Shown: positions 14,670 to 32,939 of the stretch, in pieces
Numbering within the stretch: position 1 is the first letter of the stretch
How the letters are laid out: every line of letters starts with the position of its first letter
DNA from: Cacajao melanocephalus
Taxonomy: Eukaryota; Chordata; Mammalia; Primates; Pitheciidae
Assembly (NCBI GenBank): GCA_963573385.1
Contig: CAUYLG010026807.1
Location: 157,220-221,219 of the forward strand
Direction: 5' to 3'
Length of the DNA stretch: 64,000 bases
Position numbers and translations under genes: made by a program
Notes under the pieces: generated by a model
What the model was told of the DNA's origin: nothing
What the model saw: the letters and a program-made list of their open reading frames with translations, nothing else
The model's database searches: none

Positions 14670-14905
14670 TAATTATATTTATTTATAACTTATTCATTCA
14701 GATATTTATTGCACACCTGTGGTGCCAGGCACTATGCTGGCTACAGAAACACAGCTGGCAGATGAGCCCTGGCCCTTGGATGTTTGTAGTCTTTCAAATG
14801 GAAAGAGGTAATAGACAAGTAACTAAACATACAAGCAAGATTATCATAAAGGGAGGAAGTGCTATGCAGCCCAAAGAATTATGTGGTAGCTGGTAGCTAA
14901 GGGTG
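14670..14905 (+). mobile_element. L2 3' fragment
   Basis: 'tattcattcagatatttatt', 'gccaggcactatgctgg' and 'gaggtaatagacaagtaact' follow the L2 3' consensus order. Confidence 0.65.
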
Positions 14906-14957
14906 CTGTATCACGTAGAAAAGGCAGGTGCTATTGAGCTGACTGGCATCTTTGTCA

Positions 14958-15280
<323 letters not shown>

Positions 15281-15309
15281 AAACTCACAACAAACTGCAA
15301 GTTAGCCAA

Positions 15310-15455
15310 AGTCCTCATTTAGTGGAGAGCGAATCTGAGACTCAGAGATGCTAAGACACTTGCTCAAGGCCACACAGCCAGTGAAGGGTAAAGCAGAGAT
15401 ACAAGCTCAGGTCAACAGACACCAAAAACTTGTGATTTTAGTGGTCACACCACAC
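15310..15455 (+). mobile_element. MIR fragment
   Basis: 'gcccaag'-type core visible as 'acacttgctcaaggccacac' followed by 'agccagtgaagggtaaagc'. Confidence 0.7.
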
Positions 15456-15789
15456 TGCCTCTCTGCTGGCGCCTGGGCCATCTCTGCTGGGGCCGGGGAA
15501 GGGAGAAAGGAGGGGTCAGGGGTGTGAGGTTTATGCTGTCTGCTGCTCTGTGACTGGAACAACATACCTAAGAGGCCGCCAGACAGCCAAGAGCACTGCG
15601 GGGACCTCACTCCCTTGGTCTCGCTCCCTTCCTCCTATAATTGAGATGTCAACCTTCTGCCTCATTCCCTCCCATCCTGGACACCTGACATTGCAGGGAT
15701 CTCAATGGAGATAGCTGATCTTGCCCTGCTCCTCCTGAGCCTCCTCCATCATGAAGACATAAACTTGGTGTGTCAGACACATAAGTGAG

Positions 15790-15915
15790 CATCCTCTCAC
15801 TACCCCGCTTTTCTCCTCCTTCCTCTCTCCTTTTCTCTCTTCTCCCCTCTGCCCTCTCCCTCCCTCCTCTTCTCCCCTTCTCTACCCCTTCTTTCTCCTT
15901 CCTCTGCCTCCTGCA
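15790..15915. repeat. polypyrimidine (CT-rich) tract
   Basis: About 120 bp almost purely C and T on the + strand ('tctctcttctcccctctg'). Such tracts can adopt triplex (H-DNA) structure. No coding role. Confidence 0.85.
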
Positions 15916-16305
15916 TGCTCTGAGATGAAAGGGCCCGTTAATCTTGCTGCCACCACTTCCTCAGGGCTGCGTGTTTGCTTGTCCACAAGCACAGGTCTCC
16001 CTACCAGGACTGCCTAAGCAGTCCCATGGCTAATTGGTGAAAGAGCCCATTCGTTCATTCTTCCAAAGCCTAGATCCTGCAAAAGAGGCTTTCTCAAGCT
16101 AAGCCAAGATTTCCACCCTGATGCATCAATCACCGGGAGACCAGTGGGGTTACTTGTCACCCAGACCTGTAGTTTCTACCTTGACATGTGAGCTTGGAGG
16201 CTGAGCATCCCTGCCCCTAATCACACACACCTCCTTTAGCACCACAAACAGCCGAGAGCCTGAGAGCATTTGATTAATGTGCTGCAGGCTTACATGTTTA
16301 TGCAT
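15916..16305. other. intergenic unique sequence
   Basis: Nothing recognised. Confidence 0.5.
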
Positions 16306-16490
16306 ACTGTATTTATTCATTCAACCAATGTTTACTGAGCACCTACTATGTGCCAGACCCTGTGACAGGCACTGGGGATATAGCAGTGAACAAAGCAGTT
16401 CAAATCCTGCTCTCATGGAGTTGAGATTTCAGTGGGGAGAGACGGACAGCAAACAGACAAATATATACCTGTCAGGTTGAAGATGAAGCA
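16306..16490 (+). mobile_element. L2 3' fragment
   Basis: 'tattcattcaaccaatgttt', 'gagcacctactatgtgccag' and 'ggatatagcagtgaacaaag' are a well-preserved L2 3' end. Confidence 0.75.
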
Positions 16491-16669
16491 GAGTAGATGG
16501 GCTGCAGAGTGCAGAGCACAGCAGTTTTAGGTAAAGGGAGATCCTTTGGGTCTGCTACTGTGGGGGAGATATGTTACATATCCGTTTCCTTTATGCAACT
16601 GACATGTTCCAGAAAAGTTAAATATTGATGAGGGTTTTTTTCGTATTAAATCATATTTCAAATCAAACA

Positions 16670-16900
16670 TAGACAAGCCTTGCAAATTAACATGCAGCAA
16701 ATCTCTGAACCTCAGTTTCCTCATAAGAAAAATGGGTTTGAGAATTCTCACCCCAGCTAGTTTAGGCTGTTGAGGGAGATTCAATTAAAATTCATTTTAA
16801 TTTTGTGGATGTACTCTGTAGCCTGCAAAGCACTTTATTACATCAAAGTAATGTTATCGTTGGTAAAATGAAGACATAGTTAGCAAAGTAAATTGCCACC
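16670..16900. mobile_element. MIR fragment(s)
   Basis: 'gaacctcagtttcctcataa' marks a reverse MIR core. A second, weaker MIR-like piece follows at about 16,825. Confidence 0.5.
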
Positions 16901-17598
16901 TCCAAATAGAAACTCTGTGATAATCCAATTTTCATGAATTTAGTTGGCTAAAATGAAGATTACGCTTGCATGTTTTCCAAATCTGGGCAGGCAGGGATGG
17001 CGTCTTAGTAAGCCTTCAAGGCTTGGGAAGCGCTCTGTGGCTAGCCCTGGCCATGACCTGCTGTCAGCACTAAGGAGTATCCTGACCCCAGCCTATCTTC
17101 ACCTTGATCTCTCCGAAATAAGAGCATGAAAATGAAAGAAAACCCCCACCAGCCTTCTTAGGTGCAGCTCCTTGCACCTTGGAATAGTCTCCATCCAAAA
17201 CATTTGCGGCATTATCGGCCTGACAGACATGGAGGCGGGGTTCCTCACTCAAGGCAGAAGCTGCTTGCTACATGGATTTCTCTCCTTGTAATACAACATC
17301 CTGAGGCAAAGTGGAATAATTTTCACTTGAAAAGGAATTCATTTTATTCAAATAACAGCACCAAATAGCAAGATTGAGGGTGCGTATCTCCAGGAAAGGG
17401 CTGGACAGCAAGGGGATGCTTAGCTGTGTCCCCACCCCCATGGGACTGCCTGCAGGTACAGTCATAGCTTAACTACAGGATTCTACCACTAGAACAGTGG
17501 AGAGTGTGGTTTATAAATGATTTCTGTCACTGCTTACGGAGGATGAGATTAGAATCAGGGTGAGTGGTGGCAGGTTGCAAGATCAATGGCAAATGTGT
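16901..17598. other. intergenic unique sequence
   Basis: No gene or repeat recognised. Confidence 0.5.
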
Positions 17599-17614
17599 CC
17601 TCACCAGACATTTC

Positions 17615-17920
17615 TTTCTTTCTTTCTTTCTTTCTTTTTTGAGACAGGGTCTTGCTCTGTCACCCAGGCTGGAGTGCAATGGTGTGGTCTCAGCTCACAG
17701 CAACCTCTGCCTCCTGGGTTCAAGTGATTCTCCTGCCTCACCCTCCTGAGTAGCTGGGATTACAGGCACCTGCCACCATGCCCAGCTAATTTTTGTATTT
17801 TTTAGTAGAAATGAGGTTTTCCATGTTGGCCAGGCTGGTCTCGAACCCTGACCTTAGGTGATCCTCCCACCTCAGCCTCCCAGAGTGTTGGGATTACAGA
17901 TGTTAGCCACTGCGCCCAGC
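17615..17920 (-). mobile_element. Alu, reverse, with target-site duplication
   Basis: The 16-bp duplication cctcaccagacatttc is at 17,599-17,614 and 17,921-17,936. The tail has become a (CTTT)n microsatellite at about 17,611-17,636. Confidence 0.96.
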
Positions 17921-18169
17921 CCTCACCAGACATTTCAAAGACCTTAGAATATAGCTCTTCCTTTCAGAGACAGACCAGTAGCAATTCATCAATCAAGAGA
18001 CTTTTACTCAGTGTCGACTCTGGGCAAATCATCCTATTAGGAAATATGGAAGAGACCCCGAAACATTTCCAACATAGGCAAGGAGCTCTCATTTTAGTTG
18101 GAAAGAGAAGAGAGTCCTATGGATGAAAAGAAGGGCCATAAAGAGGGCGTGGGAGACGCTAAATTACAT

Positions 18170-18315
18170 GATCCCATTTGATCATCATCATCACAAAGTA
18201 ACATCAGCATTTGTATTCCCATTATACGGATGAGAACACTGAGAGCAGAGAGGGTAAGTGACTTGTTCATGGTCACACAGCTGGTAAACGGCAATAAAAT
18301 GCTCATTCTTAGTCT
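18170..18315 (+). mobile_element. MIR fragment
   Basis: 'cggatgagaacactgagagc' and 'catggtcacacagctggtaa' are MIR landmarks. Confidence 0.75.
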
Positions 18316-19539
18316 GTTTGACTCTCATGGGGCCAGAATCCAAGTGAGGTTTTCATATTGATTTTGCCTTCCTGTTGATTTTGTCAGGGATAAGCATACG
18401 TTTTAGAAAAACAAAATGGCATTTGGCGTGCTTCCCTTCGCTCTATTCCTTAAGGAGGACTGAGGAACCACTAGCTTTAGATTGAAGCTTTAATGTCCTC
18501 TTCTGTGGATAAGCAATAATTCTTATCTGGCCTTGTCCGTGTGTGTTTCCACGGCCAGATCTCCTTTCCTTTCCTGGCTGATACTCCCTTCCCCCACTCA
18601 CATCTTCCCACGTTCGCTTAGCTTCTTTCTCTCTTTCCCTTTCCTCATACACACAAATTCAGACACACACCTTCCCACCTCACACCCATATGCAAAATAA
18701 AATTAGAAATATCACCCGACTCATAAGGTATTTGGGGAATGGAGATCTTCAGTCAGTATACAAAAATCCAAGCACCCCAGGCTCCCTCCCCGCCAAGCCC
18801 ATGTGAGAGGCAGACAGAGCTTGTGAAAAGGGGCCCAGACAGCCGCGATTATGATCCAAAGCTGCTCTGAAGGGAAAAGGGCCATGTGTGCTTCCCTGTG
18901 TCTGTCCTGTGGTCACTGGAACTCACAAGGCTACCAGCTGCTCACGGCCACCATGTGGCATACTGTTCTTTCACTTATATGTAAGATCCTTTCAGAATGT
19001 GAAAAGGTTTCTTGGCCTCTTTTTTTATTTTGATGTACACTGATAAATTACAGAGAAAACAGTGTCTGGTGATTCAAGAATAGAGGCTGAGCTGATCAGC
19101 ATATGGCCCTCATTTCAAGGGATTGCTCTTGTTTTAATCAGCCAGTTGAGAAGGCAATAAACAATTATTTATTGATTAAGTATGCCATCATCCAGAGGAG
19201 TGGAACAGGGCAGGTAGATGAGCTACGACACCCAGGAAATTGAGCATAGTGATGGCACCAATATTCCTGCAGTGTTTGATGTTTCTAAGGCTCTCTCTGC
19301 TCCCCCACACCCCCACTATTTGATACACACTGGTGTCACTACCCTCTTGGTGCCTCATAGAACTCACCTTAGCAGAGTGGAGCCCTGGAAGGGAAAGGAA
19401 ATAGAAATAGGAAGGTGGGGGTGGGGCTCCAAGCAGAAGCTCCAAGTTCAAGCTCTGTGTCTGGATAAACTCCCATTGTGTTTTTTCCTCCCAAATCAGA
19501 GCGGCCCCTGGGTCCCAGGGCGATACTGGGTTGTATGGA
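18316..19539. other. intergenic unique sequence
   Basis: No gene seen. A 136-residue forward open frame at 19,218-19,628 has no recognised domain and runs into a MIR element at its end. Confidence 0.5.
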
Positions 19540-19770
19540 GGCTGAGAATAGCAGAATTCATGCTAGAACCAGGTTCAAGTTCAGGCTCTGTCACTTCATG
19601 GCTGTATGACCTTAGACATGCGACTTAGCTTCTCTGAGCCTCAACCTCCTCATCCCCAGAATGGGGCTCAGCCAGCTTCACAGATTAGGCTGAGAGGATT
19701 AAGGAAGCATCTTATGCTAAAGGCTTAGCACATCGCCTGCTACCTAGTAGGGGCCAGATAAGTAGCGTCT
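19540..19770 (-). mobile_element. MIR, reverse
   Basis: 'ctgtcacttcatggctgtat', 'cttagacatgcgacttagct' and 'tgagcctcaacctcctcatc' give the reverse MIR order. Confidence 0.75.
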
Positions 19771-19774
19771 CTAA

Positions 19775-19975
19775 TTATGATCTAATCAAGCAGTGCTTGC
19801 CCTGGGCAGGCCCTCTTTAAGGGTTTTACATAGATTGTCATTTAACCCTCATATCTCTATTTTACAGATGAGGAAACTGGAATCTAAGATTACACTGGAA
19901 TTTACAGACGAAGAAACTGGAATCTGAGAGCTCACAGTAGTGAATGGTGGATATTCAAACCCAGGTAGACAGGCT
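19775..19975 (+). mobile_element. MIR with internal 40-bp tandem duplication
   Basis: The MIR core unit at 19,861-19,889 ('tttacagatgaggaaactgg' start) is repeated at 19,901-19,929 with three changes in 29 bases. It lies head-to-head with the preceding reverse MIR. Confidence 0.75.
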
Positions 19976-20189
19976 CCAGTGTCCCAACTCCCAACCCTCT
20001 GTACCTAGCCCCTTCGAGGAGATGACGCTGATCTTCATGGGTGTTGCCCTGGCAAGCTGACCTCTCAAACCCCCAGGGTTCCCTTCAGTCCGAGGGGAGA
20101 GTAGGGAAGGTCGTGGGACAGCCGAGAGGGAAAGGCACGGTGATGTCTGGAGCATTCATATCAGGGCTGAATCCCAATCTCCCAGCTGG

Positions 20190-21290
20190 AACGGGCGGCT
20201 GAAACCAGGCAGGGCGCCCCAGCCCGCTCAAGGGGAACCGGGAGGGGAGGGGGGCAAGTCCACGATGCTAAGACTGGCGGCCAGAGCACCGCCCCCAGGA
20301 GCGGAGGGAGGGGTGGCGGGGCTAGGGGGTGCCCAGCTGCCATCCCCGCCGCTTCCTGGCCCCTACTCGCTGGCACCCAAGTGGGAAGCCAGCAGCTGCC
20401 CGTTCCCTCCTCCCCACATCCCCGCTACCTGCCCAGTTCCCGACGCGAAGCGCAGGCTGCGAGCCAGCCGGGCCGAGCCCACAACTTTGCAGCCTCGGGC
20501 AGGGCGAAAGCCGGCGTCCGGGGCTCCTCTTGTCGGCGACCAGAGCTCGGTGAGTTCATTTCCTCGCCCCTCCGCGGCGGCGGCAGTGCGGCGGCGGAGG
20601 CGCGGGGGGCGGCTTCCCGTGCGTCCGGGAGGCAGTGGCCGAGAAGCCGGCGGCTGCCCGCGCGGCCGGTCTTTCCAGGGCTCCGGCTGTGCCGCCCTCT
20701 GCCGCGGGTGAGGCGGGCGCCAGTGCTGAACGGGCAGTTCCCCGCGCCCCGGGGCCCCACGGGCGGCCCCCGCTGTTCCTTCTCCAGCGAAGGCCGAGCT
20801 GAGGCTGCCCGCCGAGCGCCCCTCACTCCCCTCGCCCCTGTCCTTCGCCTTCCCAGCTCTGCGGCGCATCTGGCTGCTCCCGCGCCCCCCTGGCGACCGG
20901 CGCGGGGAAGACACTTGCTTCGCTGGAGCCCCAGGCCGAGGGCTCTCTGGGGTGGGCAGCGCCGCCGCAGCCCCCGGCGGCGCATGACTGGGGGCGGTGC
21001 CCAGCCCCCGGCGACCACCCTCAGGCGTGCCCTGCGCTGCGCCCCAGATGCAGGGAGAGGACCGCCCTCTCCAAGGGCTGCGGGTTCCCGGGGGGCGTTG
21101 GCACCTGCAAAGGGGATTCCAAGGTGACCAGTCGCCCTGTCCTGACGGGACAGCCGGGACGGAGGCCTCGTGGCATCCACCCGTCCTAGGCGCAACCGCC
21201 TTGCCAGAACTTTTCTCGCGCCTCCGGCTGGCAGATTCTTTAGCCCCTGGAAAAGTTCTCTAGGGCGCACGGAATCCTATTTCTCGGTGG
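20190..21290. promoter_or_regulatory. ZDHHC22: CpG island, ZDHHC22 promoter and 5' region
   Basis: There is an abrupt rise in C+G and in undepleted CpG from about 20,190, with GC boxes such as 'caccgcccccagg' near 20,287 and no obvious TATA box. It lies upstream of the ZDHHC22 coding exon and holds a strong splice donor, so it is the expected promoter. Long open frames on both strands here are a by-product of GC richness. A CpG-rich patch returns at 22,140-22,950 over the coding exon. Confidence 0.8.
20300..20549 (+). other. ZDHHC22: ZDHHC22 probable non-coding exon 1 (start not defined)
   Basis: The exon end is set by the donor GAGCTCG|GTGAGTTC at 20,549/20,550, a near-consensus site in the CpG island. 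The transcription start cannot be placed by eye, so 20,300 is only an approximate bound. A second donor-like site (CCCCAG|GTAGGG at 22,196/22,197) could end an alternative first exon. No start codon in frame with the protein is expected here, because the coding sequence begins in the next exon. Confidence 0.5.
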
Positions 21291-22405
21291 CTTAGGAGGC
21301 TGGCCAGGAACCCCGGCTGTGAGGAATGGGGTGGGGTGGGAATGCGGTGAGGGCTGCGCACGGCAGCGGGGTCGATCCCGGGAAAGGCTGGCCAAGCATC
21401 CACTCGTGCGCACAGGGTGGGCTTGTTGGCATGGAAAGGATTTCGGCGCCATGAGGGTTGTTTGGGTTTCTCCCACCAGCAGGGCGGGAGGCAGGCGCGA
21501 AGGGGGGGATTTCAATTTCTCCTCAAATGAAAACCCTCTTTGCAAAGAAATAGCCCGGGCAGCCAGCGTTGGAGAGATGTGCTGGCCAGGACCCGCTGAC
21601 ACAGGCATTCTGGCTGCGCCCCCACCCCACCCGGTGCCCGAGAGCGAGTGCGAATGTATCGATTGTTTTAATAGATTTTTTTTTAAAGCTAGGTGGCAGA
21701 GGCTGCGTGTCTGTACACGCAGATATATACATACACAAATACAGATACTGAAGAGCGCAGATTACACGTACGGAGTCACGCACAAGGACACACACATACA
21801 CACACACACACACATCGTGGGCCCGCACGCACACATACCTCCAAAGAGCCTTGGGTAACCGGTGAGGTCCCTGAGTGCTGCCCAAGATGTGTGTGTGGGT
21901 GGGGGCGCGCGGGAGGAGAAAGGGGAGTGTGAAGCAGGACTTCCAGCAGGTCAAATGCCGCTGATTTCTCTGCCCCCGATCCCAAATCCTTCCCTTTCTC
22001 TTCCTAGGGAGGTCTGAATCAGAAATCCCAAACCTGGGCTTGTTTCCCCAGCCACAGAGGGGAGGAGCCCTATCCCCCAGCTACCCCAACCCTCACAACT
22101 CCCGTAGACTGCAAACGAGTCCCTCCCTCCCGTGCCTGACTCTGCCGCGCCAAGGCGCCGAGGTCGCTCAAAACCCCAGGCAGCAGTCATCCCCAGGTAG
22201 GGCCTGGACCCGAGGCCGCTGCGGGCTCGGGGTCTCTGGCCTGCCTGGTCCGGGGTTGGGGAACTGGGGAGGGGAAATCCGCGGGGCAGGGGTTGGGGGC
22301 GTGGAGTCGCGTGCAGCGCCCCAGACGCGCGGCGCTGATGAGCGCGCGAGGGCGCCCCCTGGACGCCGCAGTCAGCCAGTCCTCTTCTCACCCTGGGCCC
22401 CGCAG
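20550..22405 (+). other. ZDHHC22: ZDHHC22 intron 1 (inferred)
   Basis: Runs from GT at 20,550 to AG at 22,404-22,405. It contains the rest of the CpG island and a (CA)n-rich microsatellite at about 21,720-21,840. No other features seen. Confidence 0.5.
21720..21840 (+). repeat. (CA)n-rich microsatellite
   Basis: 'cacacacatacacacacaca' lies within a longer CA/TA-rich stretch in intron 1 of ZDHHC22. Confidence 0.85.
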
Positions 22406-22407
22406 GA

Positions 22408-22413
22408 ATGTAA
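22408..22413 (+). promoter_or_regulatory. ZDHHC22: start-stop minimal uORF (ATG TAA) in ZDHHC22 5' leader
   Basis: The exon opens GA-ATG-TAA-TCGAGG-ATG. An initiation codon is followed directly by a stop, and the true start lies six bases after that stop. With the inferred exon 1 end (…CTCG) the upstream ATG would have G at -3. Start-stop elements are known to stall or divert initiating ribosomes. A role here is an inference. Confidence 0.8.
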
Positions 22414-22419
22414 TCGAGG

Positions 22420-28464
<6,045 letters not shown>

Positions 28465-29298
28465 CAGACACTCCCGTCATTTCTCTCTCTCTGTCTTGAC
28501 TCCTCCTGAGCATAAAACCACGGCAGCCTTGTCTCCACCCATGACCCACTACAATTTGTGCTGGTAAGGTCCTACCATCTCCCCTTCGTCTTCCACCCAG
28601 GAGAACAGCGTGGGCTGGTGGATCATGACAAGGAGGAAAAATGTCCACCCAGGCATTGCTAGGCTCCTCATGAGCCAGCCAGGTGACTGCTGGCCATTGG
28701 GCTGCCTCTGCTTTAGTTCCTTCCCCTTGGGACCCCTGCTTTTCCCTCTTCCTGGCTTATCCCTTCTGCACCATGTTTCAGTCATCACTGCTGTCTGCTG
28801 GAGCCCTTCCTCTCAGCCCCCATGTTGGGAGAGGGGAGTGGATTCTTGCTGCTGGTATGAGACTCCCTGGGACCTAGAGGCTGGCGAATATTTAAAATCA
28901 CCACGTGTAAGAGGCAGCCAAGTCAGCTCTGCCAACTGCTAGGGGAGTTGGGAAAGAGTGGGTGTGTGTCCGCATCCCCTCTGTAGGAAAAAGAATTCAG
29001 TAGCTTGCTGCCCCTACCCTGACCATCCCAGGTTCAAGATCTTTTTTCTGGGAGACAGCAATCAATGGCCTGCTTTTTACAACTGCTACTCCCTGTCCAC
29101 CTTTTCCCACCTGGCCAGCCCAGCCCAGCCCAGGACCTGGCTGGATGCTTCATCTCCCTGGAACTCTTCCAGCCTTTCTACTTGATCTCCAGACCCCCAG
29201 GTCTTTGCCAGATGCTGGGAAGGCAAGGAAGAAGGGAGAGGGAAGGAGAATTACTGATAAATGAAGGGGACATTCAACTGTACAACCATATGGAAGGG

Positions 29299-29345
29299 TG
29301 TGTGTGTGTGTGAGAGAGAGACAGAGAGAAGAGAGAGAAGGGTGG
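29299..29345 (+). repeat. (GT)n(GA)n simple repeat in 3' UTR
   Basis: 'gtgtgtgtgtgtgagagaga' followed by a GA-rich run. Confidence 0.85.
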
Positions 29346-30254
29346 TGGTGAGATGTGTTGTTAGAAACATGTAGGAATAATGTCTAAGAGAAAGGGAGAA
29401 GTGAAAGGAACAACTGGGTTCATTAATGCCCTGTACAAAGGGCATTCCAGCAGCTGAAACTGTTCAATGTTTGAATGGCTGCCTGCCTGTGAAGGTAGTG
29501 AGTACCCTATCACTGAAGGTATTCCAGAAGAGTCTAGGCAGGTGTCTGCCAGGCATGCTGTGGAAGGGATTTCTGCACAGCGTCACTCTAGGTGAGCTTA
29601 CACATTCCTTCCAACCCCAAGGTTCTGGTGTCCTGGTTGTGATTGCTGGACCCAGAGGCAAGATCTGCAGAGATGACTGTGAGATATTTGCTTTCCTGGA
29701 GGGGAGTGTGGGCATGGGAGGCGTCTGAAAATCAGAACCCAACAGCCACTGAAGAGAGTCTCTGCAGAGACAGGGCTACCTGGGTGGTTGAGGGGACTGG
29801 CATTGGAGAACAGAGAGATGGAGCAGTGTCAGTGTTGGTGGCTGGAGGAAGGGGGGGTGGGATGGGCAGTGGTGAGTTAAGGCTGGGGAGTGGAGATGAC
29901 CAGAATATAAGGGTGCAATTCCCAGACCATCCCTGCGCATCTGACTGACTCCGGTGGAGGCACTGCTGTGTGTTCCGAAACAGAGGACCAGACCCCTGGG
30001 GCATATGAGGAAGTGGGGACAACACAAGCGCCTCCTCCCGACTGGGTCCCAAAGCCAATATGACAACCATGCGGGCAGCAGAGCTGCATCCACACCCTGC
30101 AATGCCCAACCGCTGACCTCAGCAACCCTGCTGAGGGTGGCACAACACCCTCGGTTCTTGAGCAGAGCTTGGGAGGACTTGACCGTGGTTCTGCCTTCAC
30201 GTTCCCCTAGAGAGCTGATGTAGCATTGGCTTGACCTGCTCATACCTCTCCCTC

Positions 30255-30375
30255 CCATATTCATTCATTCATTCATTCATTCATCCATCCTACATATGTT
30301 TACTGACTGCCAACTACATTCCCAGCCTCTTCCAGGCACTGGCAATGCAGTGGTGAACAGGATGACAAGATTCAT
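30255..30375 (+). mobile_element. L2 3' fragment with expanded (ATTC)n
   Basis: An ATTC tetranucleotide run of about six units leads into 'tgtttactgactgccaacta' and 'caatgcagtggtgaacagg', the L2 3' end. The microsatellite probably grew from the L2 'attcattcaa' seed. Confidence 0.65.
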
Positions 30376-30853
30376 GCCATCAGGGGCACCTTGCCACTGC
30401 CGCCTGAGCACCGATTCACACCCCTGAAAAATGGTCACTCTGCCATCTTGGTGGTTGGTGGGGCAGGTCATTTGGAAAGAAAGGATGTGATAGAGATGGC
30501 TGAAGAGGTGAAGCCTAGGCTGCCTCAGTGGAGGAGTCACTGGGGGCATCTTCACTCCCAATTCTGGCCATACTTAAGCAATGAGAGGGAGAGGGAGGAG
30601 GGGAAGGTCTGGGCAATTTAGGCCTTGACTCTTTCCTGACCCCAGAGCTCAAGCTTGGAAGCCAGCCCTGCTGTTTCCGGCTTCGTGAAGTCTCAGCACG
30701 GTGAGGCCTGACATCCTGGGGAAGGGCAACAGGGCGACCTCCGGGGTGTTGGCTGCTTGCAGACTGGTCAATGGGGTCATGGTGGGGAGGTTGCCAGATG
30801 TGAGACTTGAGTAGTTTGTACACATGGCCCCTGTATTGACCAAGAAGAACATC

Positions 30854-30859
30854 AATAAA
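30854..30859 (+). terminator. ZDHHC22: polyadenylation signal AATAAA of ZDHHC22
   Basis: A canonical AATAAA followed within 30-50 bases by a T/G-rich element ('tttgatatgattgtatggg'). Cleavage is expected near 30,875-30,885. Confidence 0.75.
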
Positions 30860-30884
30860 ATACATGGTTTTAAATTGAATTTGA

Positions 30885-31769
30885 TATGATTGTATGGGCA
30901 CTCTTGGTAGCAAGGCTGGACTGCATTGATGAAGTCATACTAGCTGCTGAAATATTTAAAATAAGTATTGAAAATACTTCTTTTTAGTTGGTAAATAACC
31001 ATGGCTCAGATTCTCTGAGTAACCTACGCCTTTTGCCCCTCCTCCTCCCTGGGGACCCTTGACTTACTCCACAATCCAGCAACTAAAGTGATAATGCCTG
31101 GCACATGCAAGGGCCCCCCAGCCCTGCTGCAGCCCTCAGCCAGAGTCCACTGTGATTCGTCAGGGCTGGGTTATGTGGTGGTAAATATGTGTCACCTCTG
31201 GCTGGTAACAGGTCTCAGTGTTAGGGTCTGCGGACCCACAGGGACCAGGGATGGAATATCTTACCTAGGAACGTCCCTTTCCCTCCTTCTCCTTCCACTC
31301 TTTCTCCTCCTCTCCCTCCCCTCCGCATATCAGGAGACAGGTGAGGAAAAGAGTGCAGAGAATCCCTCTGGTCCTCCCCCACAGACAGAGCCAACTGCTC
31401 CTAGGAATCAGCCAGGCCCCTCCTCTGAGCCCCTGCAACATCTGGAGGTCTTAGACTTCCCAGCCCTGGGGACAGGTGGGAGAGTGTTGAGCCCTGCAGG
31501 GCCCTAAGCAGGTGAATGGGCAAGGCCTCTGATTCAACCTAAAGACACACAGGCCTGGACTGAGAGAGGATACAACTGTAAGGAGCTGTCGCAGAACCCT
31601 CAGCCTAGCCCAGTGTCATGATGGTCTACATTCCCTGAACACGTGCCAACAGGTGACCAGCTGTGCCGTAGGAGCTGGGTAAATGGAGCTGTGGTGAATC
31701 CTTAGCACATTCTAGAACACGGGCTGTCTATACACCACAGGGCAGTCACCGCACTGCCTCGGTCACTGT
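30885..31769. other. intergenic unique sequence
   Basis: No gene recognised. A 139-residue frame at 31,088-31,507 contains a hydrophobic then proline-rich stretch but has no promoter, splice or family support. Confidence 0.5.
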
Positions 31770-31845
31770 CATATCCTTGACGCCTAGCAGGGGCTAGGCA
31801 CATAGTAGGTGCTCAATGAACATTGCCTGAATGATGCAGATTTAG
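31770..31845 (-). mobile_element. L2 3' fragment, reverse
   Basis: 'gcacatagtaggtgctcaat' is the reverse L2 3' signature. Confidence 0.65.
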
Positions 31846-31989
31846 CGCTCGTTTGCTCACTCCACATCTCTTATTCCCATGATGGGCCCAGGAATGCACT
31901 TTGCACATTGTGGGGCTAGAAAAGAGATGAGACCACTCTCTCTTTGAGGAGTTCCCATCCTGGAAGAGGTTTCTGGGAGTGCTCAGAGG

Positions 31990-32440
31990 AGGGAGACAGC
32001 ACATTCTGCTCTTAGGTCTGGGGCCTTTCCATGATACAGGGCCTGGAAAGATGGACGAGATTTCAGCAGGCAAAGAGGGACACAGAGGGATTTCCAGGGA
32101 CAGAGAACAGGCCTGGGGCCTTGGGGTATTGGGGATATCACGAAGAGGCAGAGGAGGTTAAGGCTGAGAGTAGGGACCCAAGCAGCCAGGGCTCTGAATG
32201 CCAAACTAAGGGACCTGGAGGGCATTTGACAGGCCATAGGAAACCACCGAAGGCTTTGAGCAAGGGAGCAGCATGATCAGAGGTAGATTTCAGAAAGCAC
32301 AGCCTTGGAGGATACACCACAAGTGGGAGGAACTGAAGGCTGAGGGACCTGGCAAGAGGCATGTGCTGTATCTCAGTGAGATGTAACCAGGATCTGGGTG
32401 GGAATAGTGGTTGTGGGATTGTAAGAGGAGAAGGATATCA
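31990..32440 (+). mobile_element. L2 fragment
   Basis: 'cagcaggcaaagagggacac', 'gcatttgacaggccatagg' and 'tttgagcaagggagcagcat' follow the order of the L2 region just upstream of its 3' end. Confidence 0.6.
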
Positions 32441-32623
32441 GAGGTGCTTCACAGACCCGGGTCACGAGTGGAGGGTTGCGGGGGATGGGGCCAAGATGGC
32501 CCTGAAGGTTAGAACAGGGTGATTGTTAGGAGGATTGGGGTGGAAAAGATTGTGACACTAGCCCATCCCATGCACCAGCCTCTGTCATTGGCCCATCAGA
32601 TGACAGTTGATAGTGTCATTCTT

Positions 32624-32937
<314 letters not shown>

Positions 32938-32939
32938 TA

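Larger units (their letters stand above)
28465..30880 (+). other. ZDHHC22: ZDHHC22 3' UTR
   Basis: About 2.4 kb from the stop to just past the AATAAA at 30,854. It includes a GT/GA simple repeat at 29,299-29,345, an (ATTC)n run at about 30,258-30,283 and an L2 fragment. I noticed no earlier AATAAA. The extent is an inference from the signal, not from transcript data. Confidence 0.7.

Noticed and set aside
20718..20732. REST/NRSF-like half site (AGTGCTGAAC) near the ZDHHC22 promoter
   Set aside because: Only one half is good. The partner half (GCTGTCC-type) is absent at canonical spacing. Interesting for a neuronal gene but not supportable by eye.
20381..21270. Long open frames on both strands (248 residues on +, 281 on -) in the ZDHHC22 CpG island
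   Set aside because: GC-rich sequence lacks stop codons by chance. The frames overlap antisense to each other, are Arg/Pro/Ala/Gly-rich and show no domain or splice support.
30258..30283. (ATTC)n considered as a possible CRISPR-like or satellite array
   Set aside because: A simple tetranucleotide microsatellite growing from an L2 end. No spacers.
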